A stretch of DNA of 64,000 nt from Lycocorax pyrrhopterus obiensis (lineage: Eukaryota; Chordata; Aves; Passeriformes; Paradisaeidae), in the NCBI GenBank assembly GCA_014706295.1, contig JACSVZ010000007.1:53520975-53584974 (forward strand), read 5' to 3'. Each line of letters opens with the position of its first letter. The first letter of the stretch is position 1. The position numbers and the translations under genes are program-made. Of the stretch, positions 35,010 to 48,655 are shown in pieces. A model generated the notes under the pieces. It saw only the letters and a program-made list of their open reading frames with translations, had not been told where the DNA came from and searched no databases.

Positions 35010-38000
35010 TATCATGGACTATAACTCTCTCAGATAGCATCCAATACAAATACCAAATTGGTGGGCAGGAGGCAAAGTAAAAAAAGATTTCAATACGAGT
35101 GTGTGAGGTGAGAAGCTTCTATGAATAGATCAGGGAACACAAAAGTGCAGACCTCAGTGATAAAACCACATGTGCGGTTGCTTTAGCTCATCAGTAGCTG
35201 TATATAATTAAAATTTACAGTAGAGTGTATGAGTTGGTGCCTAAAGCAAATGAGTTAGTGTGTGATTTCCTTCAAATGCAGGAATCTTACATTTATATGA
35301 GTGCATGTGTGTATGTACATATATATCTATCTAAAAAGCACAAAGGTAGCTTTTGTTGTTTTGGGGTTTTTTTTAAGTAAAAGGATGCTTCAGGCTCATC
35401 GGAGAGAAATTATAAATGAAAATCAAGAACTAAAGTAATTTAAACCAGGGCATCTTTTATGCAGATTCTTCATCCCTATATTTATATAAATGTTTTAAAA
35501 TAATACTTAGGACATTATCTGGTTTAAATATTCTTTAATCAGCTAACTGGTAGTTGCAGGTAACATTTTTTTTTTCTAACGGCATTTGTTGAAGTTTTTT
35601 GATAGAAGATACATAGGAAACAAATGTTGCTTTGCTGCTTCTGTGAAGTACCAGGTGCTCTCTGATGGTGGTGTTTCAGCAAACACAAAGCAGCGTGAAT
35701 CCACTTAAAGTCTGAGCCTGGGCATCCTCTCATCTTTGCCAGTATTCCGCAACCTCGGGCTGCAGGTCTGAGCTCTGACTGAAAGGAATCAAATATCAGC
35801 TTGTTCCTGGAGTTAAACTAGTTATAGCAAAATTAAGTTTACAAGAAGCAACTGGAAAACAAGCCTTATGCTACTGATATTTAATTGTGAATGTAAAATT
35901 ATAGTGTATTAATGTCAAGGATGGAGCACACTGAGCTGTGAGACATCAGATTGGTTTGGTGTGTTGCAATTCAAGTCTGTTACACAAAGCTGTGATGATA
36001 CAGTTCTCTAGAAGGTAAAATTTGAGCCCTGTCTGTAAGCAACTAACAGGAAATACAAGCAATGCTTTGTGTTGTGAAAAATAAACAGCAGCAAGAAAGA
36101 CGGAAGAGGTTCAGCAAGTTGTGGATCCGTCTTCTAAAGTGATTTGTGGCTGTAAAGTTTGTTGTGGGCACCCCTCCACAGCGAAGAGGTCCAGATGGCC
36201 TTGACTGCTTGTAGGAAACATCCCAGTCACTGATGCAATTCAACAGACTCCATGCTGTCTCTGGCAAAACACTAATGGAACTCCATAGTTAGACATTGAG
36301 AATAGCCAGCAGTAGCACTGCTGCATGTAAATGCAAAATCGTGGTTGTTAAACGAGTACTGCAACATCAATCCATGGGTGCTAAAATATATAAACTTGCC
36401 TTTTTGCTTAGCATTATAACAGCATGGGTCCTCAAAGCTTTAGGATGCAGCTCTTGCTATAATAAAAACATAGTAAGTTATGCTGAGATACACTGGACAG
36501 TAATCTCTACTACTGAGGCTCTTTAACAATAATAAGCATATTTGCTAGAAAGGCAGATGCAAAGATCATTCTAGCAGCTAATCCAAATATCATTCTGGCA
36601 AATGATTTTCTTGAGGAAAAACAATAGGCATCTAAATGGCCGTCTGTGTGAAACCACCCAAAGCCTTCAGCACCGTAAGCTGCTTCTCCAGAGACTCCTC
36701 CGTAAGTTGTCTGTCCAAACTGGCTTGTGGTAGTAAAACTCGTGAACAATAATGGCATAGTAGCAAGAATCTTCAATAAAGAACTTCTGAAACATCTGCT
36801 GTCCAAAATGGTACCCAGCAAACATGTTGTTTCCCTGCTGTTTTTAACTGTGTTGTTTATGGATCAGTGCTTCCTTTTGTGTATCCAGTGGATTCCTTAT
36901 CAAGCTTTGTGTACGGATTCTCTGTAGATTGAAAATATTGATGTTAAAAATCATAGCTACTTGCTCCATAATAAACTGTTTGCCAGTGATTGGGCACTGC
37001 TTGCATGGACTAAAATTACTGCAGGCTGTCTGGATAGCTCTGTCAGGCCTTATCTTTAATACCATTAATAAAAAGAGTTTATTCTGTTGTTATCCGCTTG
37101 GAAGGTATGTTGAATTGCTGCTGTTAACAACACAGAATTGAAATCAGCTGACAAATACTGCTCTCCTGGTAGTATGTTGTCTTGAACAACTTGCCTTGGT
37201 CCCAGCTGCTGATGTCACATCACCTGCCCACTTCCTGTAGGTATGGTGTGGATATATTTGCCAGGTTGATGGCAGCTGGGCCGTATGCCAGAAACGATCT
37301 GTCCTTGTTCCCACCCCCAAACCAGTAAATGAAGATCTGCAAAAGAGAGAGCTCTGTGGTAGTGTTCAAGATTCCTGGAGTGTTCAGAGATTTTCACACT
37401 ACTTTGAAGTTACTGCAGAGGGGAAAAAATTACATGGAAGGCTCTTTAACTGCTCTCCACCCATTTTGACTCCTTGATCTTTGATTTCAGTTCTCATCTC
37501 AAGAGATTAAATTAAATTCAGTTTCTCAGCCTAATTACATTGATTATGTAAAAAGCCTTAACCTGTTAGCCAGATTATTTTGGTTACATACTGGGCCCTC
37601 ATACAGTTTTGAAAATAAAGTTGTTAATGTCCCTTTCATGTTTTGTGATGATCTTTGTTTAGTTTCAGTAACTTGTATTTCAATTTCATGTAAGTATGTT
37701 TTAGATGTAATCCAAAATGCTTTCATAGCATTCTGAGGCTGCCTTGGCAGGAAACAAGCTCTTCTGGGTGCTGTAGATCAGACCTCTGTTCATCTTAGTG
37801 AAAAATAAGTCCACAAAGGCTACTTATTATACCAAAAGGAAAAGAGGGAAGGGATTAATTCTGCATTAAAATAAGTATTTCCCTCTGTTTCAGATTCAGA
37901 CTGATGATTCTTGTAAAGTGTTCTGTGATTTTTGCTCTGTGTACTTGTCTTTCATGGGGAACCTTAATCATGGGTGAATTGGTACAGGGTTCACCTATCC

Positions 38001-41000
38001 AGATTTCAGAGTTTTTTCTCAAGGTTTTGCTGCTGCCATCATGGAATAGTGTGCACACTGATATAAACTTGAATTCAGTGGTGATACTTACTGGAAGGCA
38101 GAAATTTGCAGATTAGTGTTAGACTGATGTGTGTCAAGAAACACCATATAGGGTGCTGCCCAGCACAGTGTTTCTTCGGGCAGAGAATCTCCATTGCCTT
38201 GTGCTTAGGAGATCTGATTTTTGTCACTAGTAAGCCATCCAGTTTTTTAAATCTTTTAATGACAGATGCATCAAGGTGATTTTACTGTCATTTTCAAATC
38301 CTCACTCTTCTCTTCTCAGTTTATCTTAGCAGTATGCAACTTTGCTGCATCATTACAGAGTTGACACCACTTCAGGCTTGGTTTGGTTTGGCTTTTGATT
38401 TTGTGGATCAGAGGGCTTTGTGTCCTTTGGTCTAACTCAGTTACTAGTGAGTGCGCTTGGAAAGGTAAGGTCAGACAGTTCTTCTGGTTGCCCTTGTTTG
38501 TCAAGGGAGCTTGAATAGCGTTTTTGGGAGACTGTCAGAATGGAAGGAATAGGGTCTTCTGAAAGACTTATTGATGTACATGGGATGTAGGGTGGATCCT
38601 CCTTCCAGGTCCCACTATGCTCTCTCTTATGTGTTAGTTGTCCAAAAGTAAAAGTTGCATTGTGGGATGCTTGATGATGATCAGTTTAATTTAAAAAGAA
38701 AAATCGGCTGTAGCTGTAGATGTGCTTGGCCTACTCATATCTTTCTTTCCCTGGCTGCAAACTTAGTGTTGTGTTCTAATCTATACCTGCCTGTGTAATG
38801 TCAGAGGGGTGAAAGATCCAACTTTTTTCGAAAGAGTGATGTTAAGACAAGGAATGTATCACATCCCGCTTGATGCAGGACTCGAGGGATGAAGGGATGC
38901 AAGGACTATCTACCTTGAACTGTTGTGACTGGCAAGAAACCTTCTCTCCTCCTCACCTTTACTCTTGAATTAATTTTAAGCTTAGTCAAGAGTACTGAGG
39001 AACATAAACTGTGTACTTTCAATTGTTAAAATCAGAATTTAAAAGTTGAAATCACACTTTAGCTGATTGTCTTAATGTTCATTGAAATATGTAAAGCTCT
39101 AGCTTTTCAGAAATAAATTGATCAGAAAACCTGAGGGTTGTGTTTTAATTACGATTTGAAGAAACACATTCTCAATGTGACATTTTTCAGAGCAGTTTGT
39201 GCACATTTTTAGATATTTATCAGCACTTTTGGAATTGAATGTGCCTATCTGTATAAACATTTTGGGTAGGAGAGAGCCATTTGTCAGAACAAGGGGAAGA
39301 ATAGGTATTTCTTATTCTAGTCATAGGAAGAGAACTGATAAAAAGGTATCTGTAGTTTGACTGTTCTGGTATCAAGTACATTGAACTGTTCACTGATGTA
39401 GCAGAATGTCCATCACTTACTCTTGGGAGCTGTGGTGTCTGTGGTAGTTTGGTTTGTTCCTGGGAGGAAGAAACTGAGCTTGGCTCTTCGATATGAACTA
39501 GCAAGCACTGTACTTTCATAGAAAGTGTGTTACCTTGAAATCTTTAGCATATGGATACACAGAATTGTTAGTCTGAATTTGTTTGCCTTTTTTAAAGAGA
39601 TGTGGTTAAAATTGCTGAGCTTTGTGGCTTAAGTTAACTCACTTTCTCCAGGTGTCCTTCTATCTGATGTTGTCTGCAAGCTCTGGAGGCCAGCTCTTTT
39701 GTGGTAGCACCATAGTGCCACTTGTAGAGGTCATTGGGTACGGCTGCATGGCACTGAAATAATGTTTTAGAACTTATTCTGTCAGCTTTCTGGTATGTAC
39801 TGGCTGACTGGAGCATGACTGAAAAGCAGGGGTGATCATGCTTGATGGTAGGAAGGAGGAAAAAATCTGTTGGATAAATGGTCCGGTGATTCAGGGCTAG
39901 AATTACTCTGGAGTCATCACTTCTAGATGGGAAGTTGCCATAGCAACAAAAAATGCTTTCTTTCAACATTTCTAATTAGAAATGTTACCCATCCTCTTAA
40001 ATAACCACTTTTCGCTAATTTTAGAATTTTTCTGCGATTTCAAATACTTGCTTCCCTGAGGTGTTTGTGGTTCCTTAGGGTACTGTAGTCTGTGCATGTA
40101 TGCAGACACATGAGAGCACCTGTTAATTTGAAATGGAGAATTTGTTTGGGAATAGAGGAAACAGGAAAATGGCTTTTCCTGTTCCAAGTAATGAAAAAAT
40201 ACAGGTGGCAGTGGAAAGCAGCCAATTCAGAAAAACAGGCTCAAGAACAATATTGAAAGTACAGAATCCTGTGCAGTAATAATGTTTATAATGCATCTTA
40301 ATTAGCATTTATTGCTTAATACACGGTAAGTCATTGCTTCCTAATTCTTAGTGCTGTTTTTCTTTTAGCTTAGTCTATGAATAGTTTTGTTTGTAATGCT
40401 TTTTAAAATTTCAATTAATGCATAGAAAGTACCTTGCAAGTCACTTGTATTTCAGCATAAACATTTTTAAGCATTTAGTGTTTGAGATTAAAAAGTGAAA
40501 TAGTCTGAAAAATGCAATGTAACAGGTATTACTTGCACATAAACGCTTTCAACTTGCTGATGTATTCCATTTTTACTGGAACAGGTTCTAGAGTGGTTTT
40601 GGTAACTGAGGCTTCTAATATTCATTGTACTGCCTCCCCTTATTTGTTCTGTAAGTTTGTATAAGGGGTTTTGCTTTTATAATATTAAATTTGCAAAATG
40701 GTCATCTTAAATGTGTTAAATGAAAACTAAATGTTGCTTTCAGTCATCTTTGGCATATTAAGTACTGTGTGTATAATATAATACAATTGTTAATCTATTC
40801 TTGAAGCATATACTCTTTCCCAGTTATGCTACTAGAACAAAATTTGAATGAAATTACTGTCTTGGAGACTCAAAAGGTAGATATTTAGGTATGGTAACAT
40901 TTCCATGTGCACTGAATGTATACACTACAAGACTATGCAAATTTTTCCCAGTTTTCTGGGAATACTTTTCAGAACATGAAGAAAATTGGTTTCTCCTGTT

Positions 41001-42252
41001 TTAGCAATAGCTCTGTGAAAATGCCGCTGATGTTATTTCATGCAGGAATGAAGCTGCTTTCATACCTACTATACTTAACAAAATTCTAATTAAATCAAGT
41101 CAAACTGCCAAAGTACCAGTGTTACAACTTGATTTCCATCATGAATCCCATTCTCATCTGATTTTTTTCCCTGTTTCTTATCTTGTGGGCACCTTCTGAG
41201 AAGAATATGGTCTTTCCTGTAAGGAAAAAGTGCCAAGGTGTATTTTGAGATGTGTGTGCTTGTAGTTTGCAAATTTGAGAGACTTCTACAGCAAATTAAG
41301 GGCCTGCAAAATGAATTACAGTATTGCAGCAAGAGGTCCTTGTCAGCTGTTTCTATATTTTTAGTGTAGATCACTCCTAGATGTTTTATCATTCTTGTAA
41401 TGAATATCATGAAATTATTCATATTTTAAAAGTTAACTGTTGCCTCCTTTAAACCTGCTTTTCCTCCTTCAAAAAAAAAGGGAATGAGAAAGGCAGCACC
41501 ACAAGTTCTGACAGGCTTTTGTTAAGGATGCGTTTTATTCGGCTTGAGAGAGAGCACTGTCAAAAGTAGTCAGGGAAAAAACAGCCAACTGGAAACCTAT
41601 AGTGGGAACCATTTTTCTTGGTTTATGTTATAAACTTCATACAGAGGTACAGTGATAGTCTGATAAGGATTATTACAGTAAAAACAACTTGCTTTGAGTA
41701 GGCAGTAAACCACTACAAATCTTAAGGTATGTTTTAGAAGCTGTTAAAGCTGCTACAATAGTAAGACTCACTCCTTTAACTTTATATCAAAGCCTGAATG
41801 TCCTGGCCAAGCTTAGGACTCTGGCAGCAAGGCACAGGACGAATAGGCAGTGAAAGGTTCACCTGCTGTAAATAGACAAGTTTCTCTGATCCCTTTGAAG
41901 ATGTACTTAAATACCTTGGAGACCTGGACTTCTCAGAGGGGAAAAGGTGAGAGTAGCTGAGGAACTACATTATTTGAATTTTTTTTTTCAGTTGTCTGGT
42001 AACTTCAAATAAATGGGCTACTGCATGTACCAAGGTGATCCATTCCTATCTGCATGAGGGCTGTGGTACAGAAATGAATGCTGAAAAGATGAGCAGAACA
42101 ATAGGTGGCAATACATTCAGAGGATGATGGATACAATAGTTTAATTAAAAGCATATTCGTTTTCAGTTATTTCTGTGACTAAAATGGCTTTTTAGAAGAT
42201 TTTTCTCACTAAGTTCAGCTCCAATTAACTGCTTTAATTTCTTTTCAAACAG

Positions 42253-42412
42253 GTGTCAAACAAAAAATCAAATAGCACTCCTCCCCCAGCACAACTATCT
42301 AAAATCAAAGTACCAGCACCACAGACAGTAGTGAAGAAGGAAAAGCGTCAGAGTTCTTCAAGGTTTAATGTTAGCAATAACAGGGAGCTTCAAAAACTGC
42401 CAGCTTTAAAAG
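42253..42412 (+). CDS. PPP2R5C: PPP2R5C distal isoform, coding exon 3
   Basis: This 160-bp exon runs from acceptor CAAACAG|GTGTC to donor AAAG|GTACGT, entering at phase 0 and leaving one base into the next codon. It reads [20 protein letters not shown]..., passes a basic, Ser-rich stretch ([12 protein letters not shown]), and ends [22 protein letters not shown] directly precedes the start of the conserved B56 core in the gamma and delta paralogues. The KKEKR cluster could act as a nuclear-import signal and the Ser run as kinase targets (inference). The ending G fits the Asp codon that opens the shared core exon. The frame that reads on past the donor into the intron is not part of the protein. 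Confidence 0.93.
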
Positions 42413-45400
42413 GTACGTCTTTCCTAAGTAAAATTACTCTTACGGGGAAATTTGAGCATGAGACCAAGAAGCAGCTCAGCTATCATACTTCTAATAACTG
42501 GACAGCATACATAATATATCGACTGTGCACATAGGCAAACTGCATATACTTGCGCTGGGTGTTTTTTCTTTTGCTTAATCAGTATTTGAGGACTTCCAGT
42601 ATGTTGCCTTATTGGCAATCACTATAGGCAATGTCTGTGTGACAGCATATTCACTCATCTCGCATAAAAGCAGAATTCGGGCTCTCTGCAAAATATTAGG
42701 CATCTGTCCTCAGTGCAGTGTGCTCACACCATGCTTTGTTTGTACTAAAATTTCTCTTGACATTGTTAGAAGACCTGGTCTGTCACTATTTATGGGTCTG
42801 TTTTTCCTGAGCACGGGTCAAGCAGAGTGGTGTCTTTTTAGTGCATATGAATTTTTCCTTTGTTGATTTTAAGGCTTTGTTATCTTTTAGATTTATATTT
42901 ACTGCCATCTGTGACAAAAAGATGATGATAACTGATGCGTCTTCTCTTACTAACCCAGCTTTTATCATCTTTATTTGCTCTGAAGGCTTATTTAGAGGAA
43001 ACAAAAAAAAAGCAGTTTTGAAGTGCTGTGTGTACTGCTTTCCAGTGTTCAAGATTGGCAGTGAAAGGCTAATGGATCACTGAAATGTTGAGTACTGGTG
43101 TAGGCAATGTGAAATTATTGGGGAAATTATTGGATTCTTTCCTCCAGTCATCATTTTCTTAACATAATGTATTAGTGTTTCTTGAAAATAAACTCTGCTT
43201 CTCAGCCTATCTGAATTACACTGCATTTCATACAGATCAAATTAGATTGCGAGATTCTTCTCTTCACACAGATACTGTTTTTACAAAAAGAATCTGAAAT
43301 ACTGTCCATTATGTTAGTATAGCAGCCTATATACAAGATGCTGTTTAAAATATTTCAAGACTAAACTACTGCTTACTTAGTTAATTTCAATCTACTTATT
43401 ACATTTTTTAATAAGAATATTTAGCACCACAGGTTATGAATAATATATTCTGTCTTTTAAACTGACATAGAAGGTTCATGCACAAGCTGTGACATCCAGG
43501 GCATGAATGACATAAGCAAAAGACACTGAATTAAAGTAGTGATTTTTTATAAGAAGTTATGCATACAGCCACATTGACTGGCATAACCTTTTGTTCAAAG
43601 ACTCAGCCACAAAGAAAAAGATTTATTTCTTGGTCCTATTTTAAATACAGTGGTTCTGGTAGTGCCTGGGACTGCAGCTCAGGGATACCAGAACTGAGCA
43701 TGCAATTAGAAGCAGCATGGACAGAGAGCTGGAAATGGGAATAATGAGTGCAGATGGGAGAGGGGAGAATGAATCCGTCTTACAGTGGTGAAGTTTAAGA
43801 TCTGTTTCCACCTTGGCTGTGTTGCAGTTTAAACCAGTAGGCCGATGAAGGGCAGAAGAATGCTTGCTTGTATTTGGAAGACGAAGGAGTAAAAAAAAAT
43901 CTTAAAAACTGAGGTATTTTCACAGAACATTCTAGCACTTTTTGACACAGTGTACCTTGATGTGAAGAAATGGTAGGAATATTGTGCACTATAATTACCT
44001 TGAGTCTGCAATCATTCCCCCCACCCTCAGGTGGAAGGAAGGAAAAGATCTTGAGCTTCTCCCTGGTGGATGCCTGATGCTGTGTGTACGTCCCCCGGCT
44101 GTCAAGGGCTGAACTTTGTTATGGAACACACTGGTGCACATGTTGATCTAGTGAGGGGTAGTAATTGCCACCTTTTATTAGTAAAGGTAGTAATAGCTTT
44201 AGTATCAAGCTGTACCCAGTCTCATGGATCATTATCAGGTGTCTGCGTAATGGCTGTGCTCACTGCATGTGCTTACTCCTGATGTAATTCCAACCTGTTA
44301 GGGTTGCTGAGAGTACTATTGGCCAGTCATGCTGTTCCTCTAAAAGATATAGAGATACTTGATTTAACGCGCATTTAGTGGGTCAAGTGAATCTGGGAAG
44401 CTTTCCTTTTGGACATATTTAAGTGTATTGTTTAATATCTGTGTCTGGACAGGAGTTAAATTGGACTGGTAGGCTGTAATTTAAAGGACTGAAATGATTA
44501 AGACAGGTTTGACGTCTATAAAGTGCTGGGAAGAGCATAGTATTCCTTCAGGTTAGCTGTGCTTAACCAGCTTTCAAACTCCTGTTACTCATAACAGGTG
44601 GCTGTATTTCTATGGCTACAGTACCAGGGGAACCTTTCTTTTGTCTGTAGTAGAGGAGGAGTTGTGTATTTTCTTACAAATGTTGCATTGACTACTGTGT
44701 GGTGTGATATACTTTACATGAGACTGTATTTTAAGCACAAAATATAGAATGGGGTTGTCTTTGCATACTTAAAGGTCCATATTAGAAATGTGAAAGCTTG
44801 TAACTGGTAAGTTCAAAATGACCTGTGGTATTGGTGATATAACCACCTTTCTTCTGCACTGTGGGTCTGGAGATGAGGTCAGCAGATCACTTGAAATAGT
44901 GGGAGGGAAAGGAGGAGCTGCCAAGGTGGTTTTTCATCAAGATTTCTTATTTAAGAAATACTTCTTTGATCTTCAGGCATGCTGCAAACTTTCTCTTGGG
45001 TGTTGCACAAAAGTGCTGATGATAAGCTTCTGGAAATAACCAGCATATTTGCCCTGGTGACTGGTATTAGTGTGGTATGATTTGTGTTCATTGGAGCAAC
45101 TTATGATTAGTGTTACGCACCCTCAGATTATCCAGGAAATGGAGGAGCAGGATAGCTCAGATAATGCACAAAGAAAAGGAAATAGATTATGAATTAAGAG
45201 GCTCTAAGAATAGAGCTGAACGTAGAAAAGAGAAGTCTCTGATGTAATTTGTTTGTCAAGATCTTGTTGCATCAAGATCTGCATATTAGCAAAGCTGCAA
45301 GCTAGTGAAGCTCCCTGCAGCACAGTGCAATGCAGCCTGGTTTAGTTGGGTAGAACAGGTAGCTTGTCTACCCACAGATAACCCGTAAGTATCTCTGGAG

Positions 45401-47643
45401 AAGTGCCTTCAGAACAGTGTCACACATATTGAAAAGACCTTACCTATTTTCACCAAAAAAAGAAAAATTCTGTGCCAACAAACTTGTGCTGTGTTGATTT
45501 CTGCTTATGCAGTTCCCCTTGTTAGCTAACATTAGTAGTACAGGTACCTAAGTTACAGAAAATTGATTTTTCCTCTAAGTTGTTTATTGGGGAAAAATTA
45601 CTTACTGTACTTAAAGGTTGTTTTATTTTATTGTGGTTTGAAAGCTTGCAGATTAGTGCTTTGATTATATCAAATATAAATGGCAAAGGATGCTTCAGCC
45701 TTCAGAAACTTACCAGTTTCTACATTTTTGGTTTCTTAAGAAAGCAGTTTGCAATTTAGCATATGTTAAAACTAGTATATTAAATATAAAATATTACAAT
45801 TATATAAACTGTTAAAATTGTTCAAAACTTTAAAAATATGTTCTGTATGAAATAAACCACTTAAGTGTTCAGTAGTATTATGTAAATATACTTAAAATGT
45901 AGCATATCCAAACTTGTGCATACCTGACCACTGACACACTGAAGGAGTCTGTTCTTTGCAGCTGCTCACTTCAGCTTTATGCCAGAAGCTTGAATTCATT
46001 GTTACACTATGAGTAATTTTTTCATGGTAAATGAGATTTTTGACTGTGCGAACAGGTGAATGTACTTGTATTTGTCCATGTTATTTTGCAAGAATGTGCT
46101 GATTTTAGTAAACAGTAAATGTAGTAAACTGTAAAATAGAGATAACTTTGTACAAAGTGGTGAGATTTTTAAGGATGTGGTCTGGATCTTTACAATATGT
46201 AAGAAAATGCCTCAATGAGAATTTTTAAAAACAGTATTAAAACACCCTAACTAGGATAAAATGTTTTATGCTCTGTCAAATACAGTTGTATCACAAATCT
46301 AACTTTAACCTTCAAGTAATACTCATTAAAAGAACGTTCTCTGTCAGTTCTAGAATAACAAATTTGAAAAAATAAGTCAGTACTACTTAAGATTCTGAAA
46401 TGTTGCAAATTTTCCCAATGAACATATGTTAGTCATGCATTTGTAAATTTGGGCACGATTCAAAACTACACTTTTTTGTAGCATTTCTGTATATACGTTT
46501 TAAAAGCTGGATGAAATCCTTTTATTGCCATATAAAGGCCTCTTGGATGAAGTGTCGTGATTTAGTTTGTGGGTTTGGGATTGGATTTTTTTGCTGGTTT
46601 TATTTGGGGTTTTTTTCAGATAAAAGTGAACATTGTTTAATATGGTCGTAGAGATTGGACATCAGCTTTTACTTTCAAACACAGTTCTGAATTTATTTTA
46701 GAAGTTACTATTTACCTCCTGGAGTTGGACTTTTGATCTCAAAAATGTGGATGCAATATTCTTACAAAGGTTTTTATCAAGGTAGGAAGAAATGAGCTAC
46801 ATTGACAGCTGTGGACATACGTACTGACTTTTAGTGCTGAGAAGTATAGAATTGTTTTTTTAATATAGAATATCTGCATGTGATAGGATTAAACAGATTT
46901 TGGTATTTTGTTGTTGAAGATCTTGCCACACATTTTGATCAGTCCTGGTTTTGATCTTCTGGTGATGTCAGTTTCTGCTTTAGCATGGTTTCAACATTAA
47001 AGGTACTATTAGTCATACCTATTTGAAAAACCCAAAAACAACCAAAAAAGCCTCACCCAATAAAAGTGGAGGGGTGGAAAATAAATGAACATGACAGGTC
47101 ATTTTTCTGAGCACATTTCATGCAGAGAGCATGGGTCTTGTTTTATTCAAGCAGAGGCTTCAGAGCTCTGCCAGATTCTGACTCTGTTCTGTGTAAAAGA
47201 ACATCAGGGTGGTGTCTCAACTTGTCTGCCTCTGATACAGGACTCTGATAGGGAGGCAAGCATTATTAAAGCTTTCCTAATGTTTTTAAGTTGTAAATGG
47301 CTGCCTAGGAGATAGCTCTGTTTTCGTTGTCTGTACAACATTAAAGTCTGATGAATCAAAATTGCAGAAGAGGTGATTAAAGTTTGAGTCTGATGCCTAA
47401 AAAAACAATTGTACCAAATTTTGATTGGTAAAACTGTTGAAACCATGAGAAAGGAGGAAAAAGTGAGAATTTCTCAAGAAGTCAGAAATGTAAACTTATT
47501 GTGTGTTTCTCTCAACTGCAGAGTACAGATAAGTAAGCAAAACTGATAGCAAGTAAATGAGAAAGCAAGTCAAGTTTTGTTCCCGGTACTGCAGAGAAAT
47601 TCAACCATGCATGTTGATAATTTCTACAAACTCTTATTGGAAT

Positions 47644-47663
47644 ACTTAAGTTTAAACTTAAGT
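47644..47663. repeat. Perfect 20-bp palindrome
   Basis: ACTTAAGTTTAAACTTAAGT equals its own reverse complement. It contains CTTAAG twice around GTTTAAAC. No loop and no known role. Confidence 0.9.
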
Positions 47664-48605
47664 GTGTTACCTGTTCATTTAAAACTAGCATCTATTTTTG
47701 TGATACAAAAGAGACTGACTGGACATGTGCAATGTAATTGAATTTATGAGAATTGTGGTGCTAATGGACTGCTTTGAGGTTTTGAGGAGCATTTTTCTTA
47801 TAAGCTGCTGAAATTTGAGATCTCAGTGTTTAAAATCACTTTCATTGCAGAAACCTACTTCTGCCACTTGTAATTTATGTAGAGAACGAATATGCAGTAC
47901 TTTGGCCTTTCCAGTTTAATTGTACTTCTTATGTGCATGCATGGCGATTAAGGAATTGTGTCCGGCTGCAAGGTGGTAGCATCGCTGTTTAGCTAAAAAT
48001 ATGTTATGCAAAGTAAGATGGTAGATGAAACAAGATAATGCTGCTATAAAATATAATTTGCCCTAATACATAATTCATTTAAAAGGCAAAACACTGAGAC
48101 AAAACAAATTAAATCTCATGTAAAACATCAATGAATGCAGTTCTGTGAAACAGATAATTCTCTTCTCCCTTGTATGTGACTTACAGTGGAGTAAGTGAGT
48201 ATGCTAAATGCTGTCCTTCTGGTCCTGACTGTGTTCATGCTTTTATAGGTTTTTGTGGCAGCCCAATGTTGTATTTAATTTATTGAAACAAAAAGTCCAT
48301 CATGGAAAATACTGCAGAGGCTTGTTCTTTCCTATATCAGTGTGGTTGTGTCAGTGAATGTATGTATTGTATTTTGTGAAGGAACTGTGGAAGCTCTTTG
48401 TCCTGTTCCTTTAGCAACTTGTCCTTGAACTTTGATCTTAAAAGCATTATCAGTATTGCGTAAACAGACACTTTCCTGTACTGATTTTTTCTTTTAAATG
48501 TTTAAAATAATTATTAAAATGTGTGTGCTAAGCATATACACTTCTTAAACCAAAAACTAGCAATTGTTTGGTGTTCCTACAGGAAAATATGATCTATCAA
48601 ATGAG

Positions 48606-48655
48606 TAAATATTTTAATATTAATGGTTATAAAATAATTAATATTAAGATATTTA
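48606..48655. repeat. 19-bp inverted repeat, hairpin-capable
   Basis: Arms 48606-48624 and 48637-48655 pair at 18 of 19 positions around a 12-base loop (GGTTATAAAATA). The composition is almost pure AT. Confidence 0.85.

Larger units (their letters stand above)
26941..42252 (+). other. PPP2R5C: PPP2R5C intron 2 (distal form)
   Basis: This 15.3-kb intron runs from GTAAGT to ...CTTTTCAAACAG. It contains the octamer triplet at 28941, CR1 fragments at 32189-33095 and 34908-35009, and otherwise AT-rich sequence. The short frames are not supported as genes, including a 103-codon one on the minus strand at 36510-36821 and a 111-codon one at 39634-39969. Confidence 0.85.

Noticed and set aside
42413..42534. 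Extension of the PPP2R5C exon 3 frame for about 40 more codons
   Set aside because: It reads past a good GTACGT donor into intron. [10 protein letters not shown] is where family exons end.
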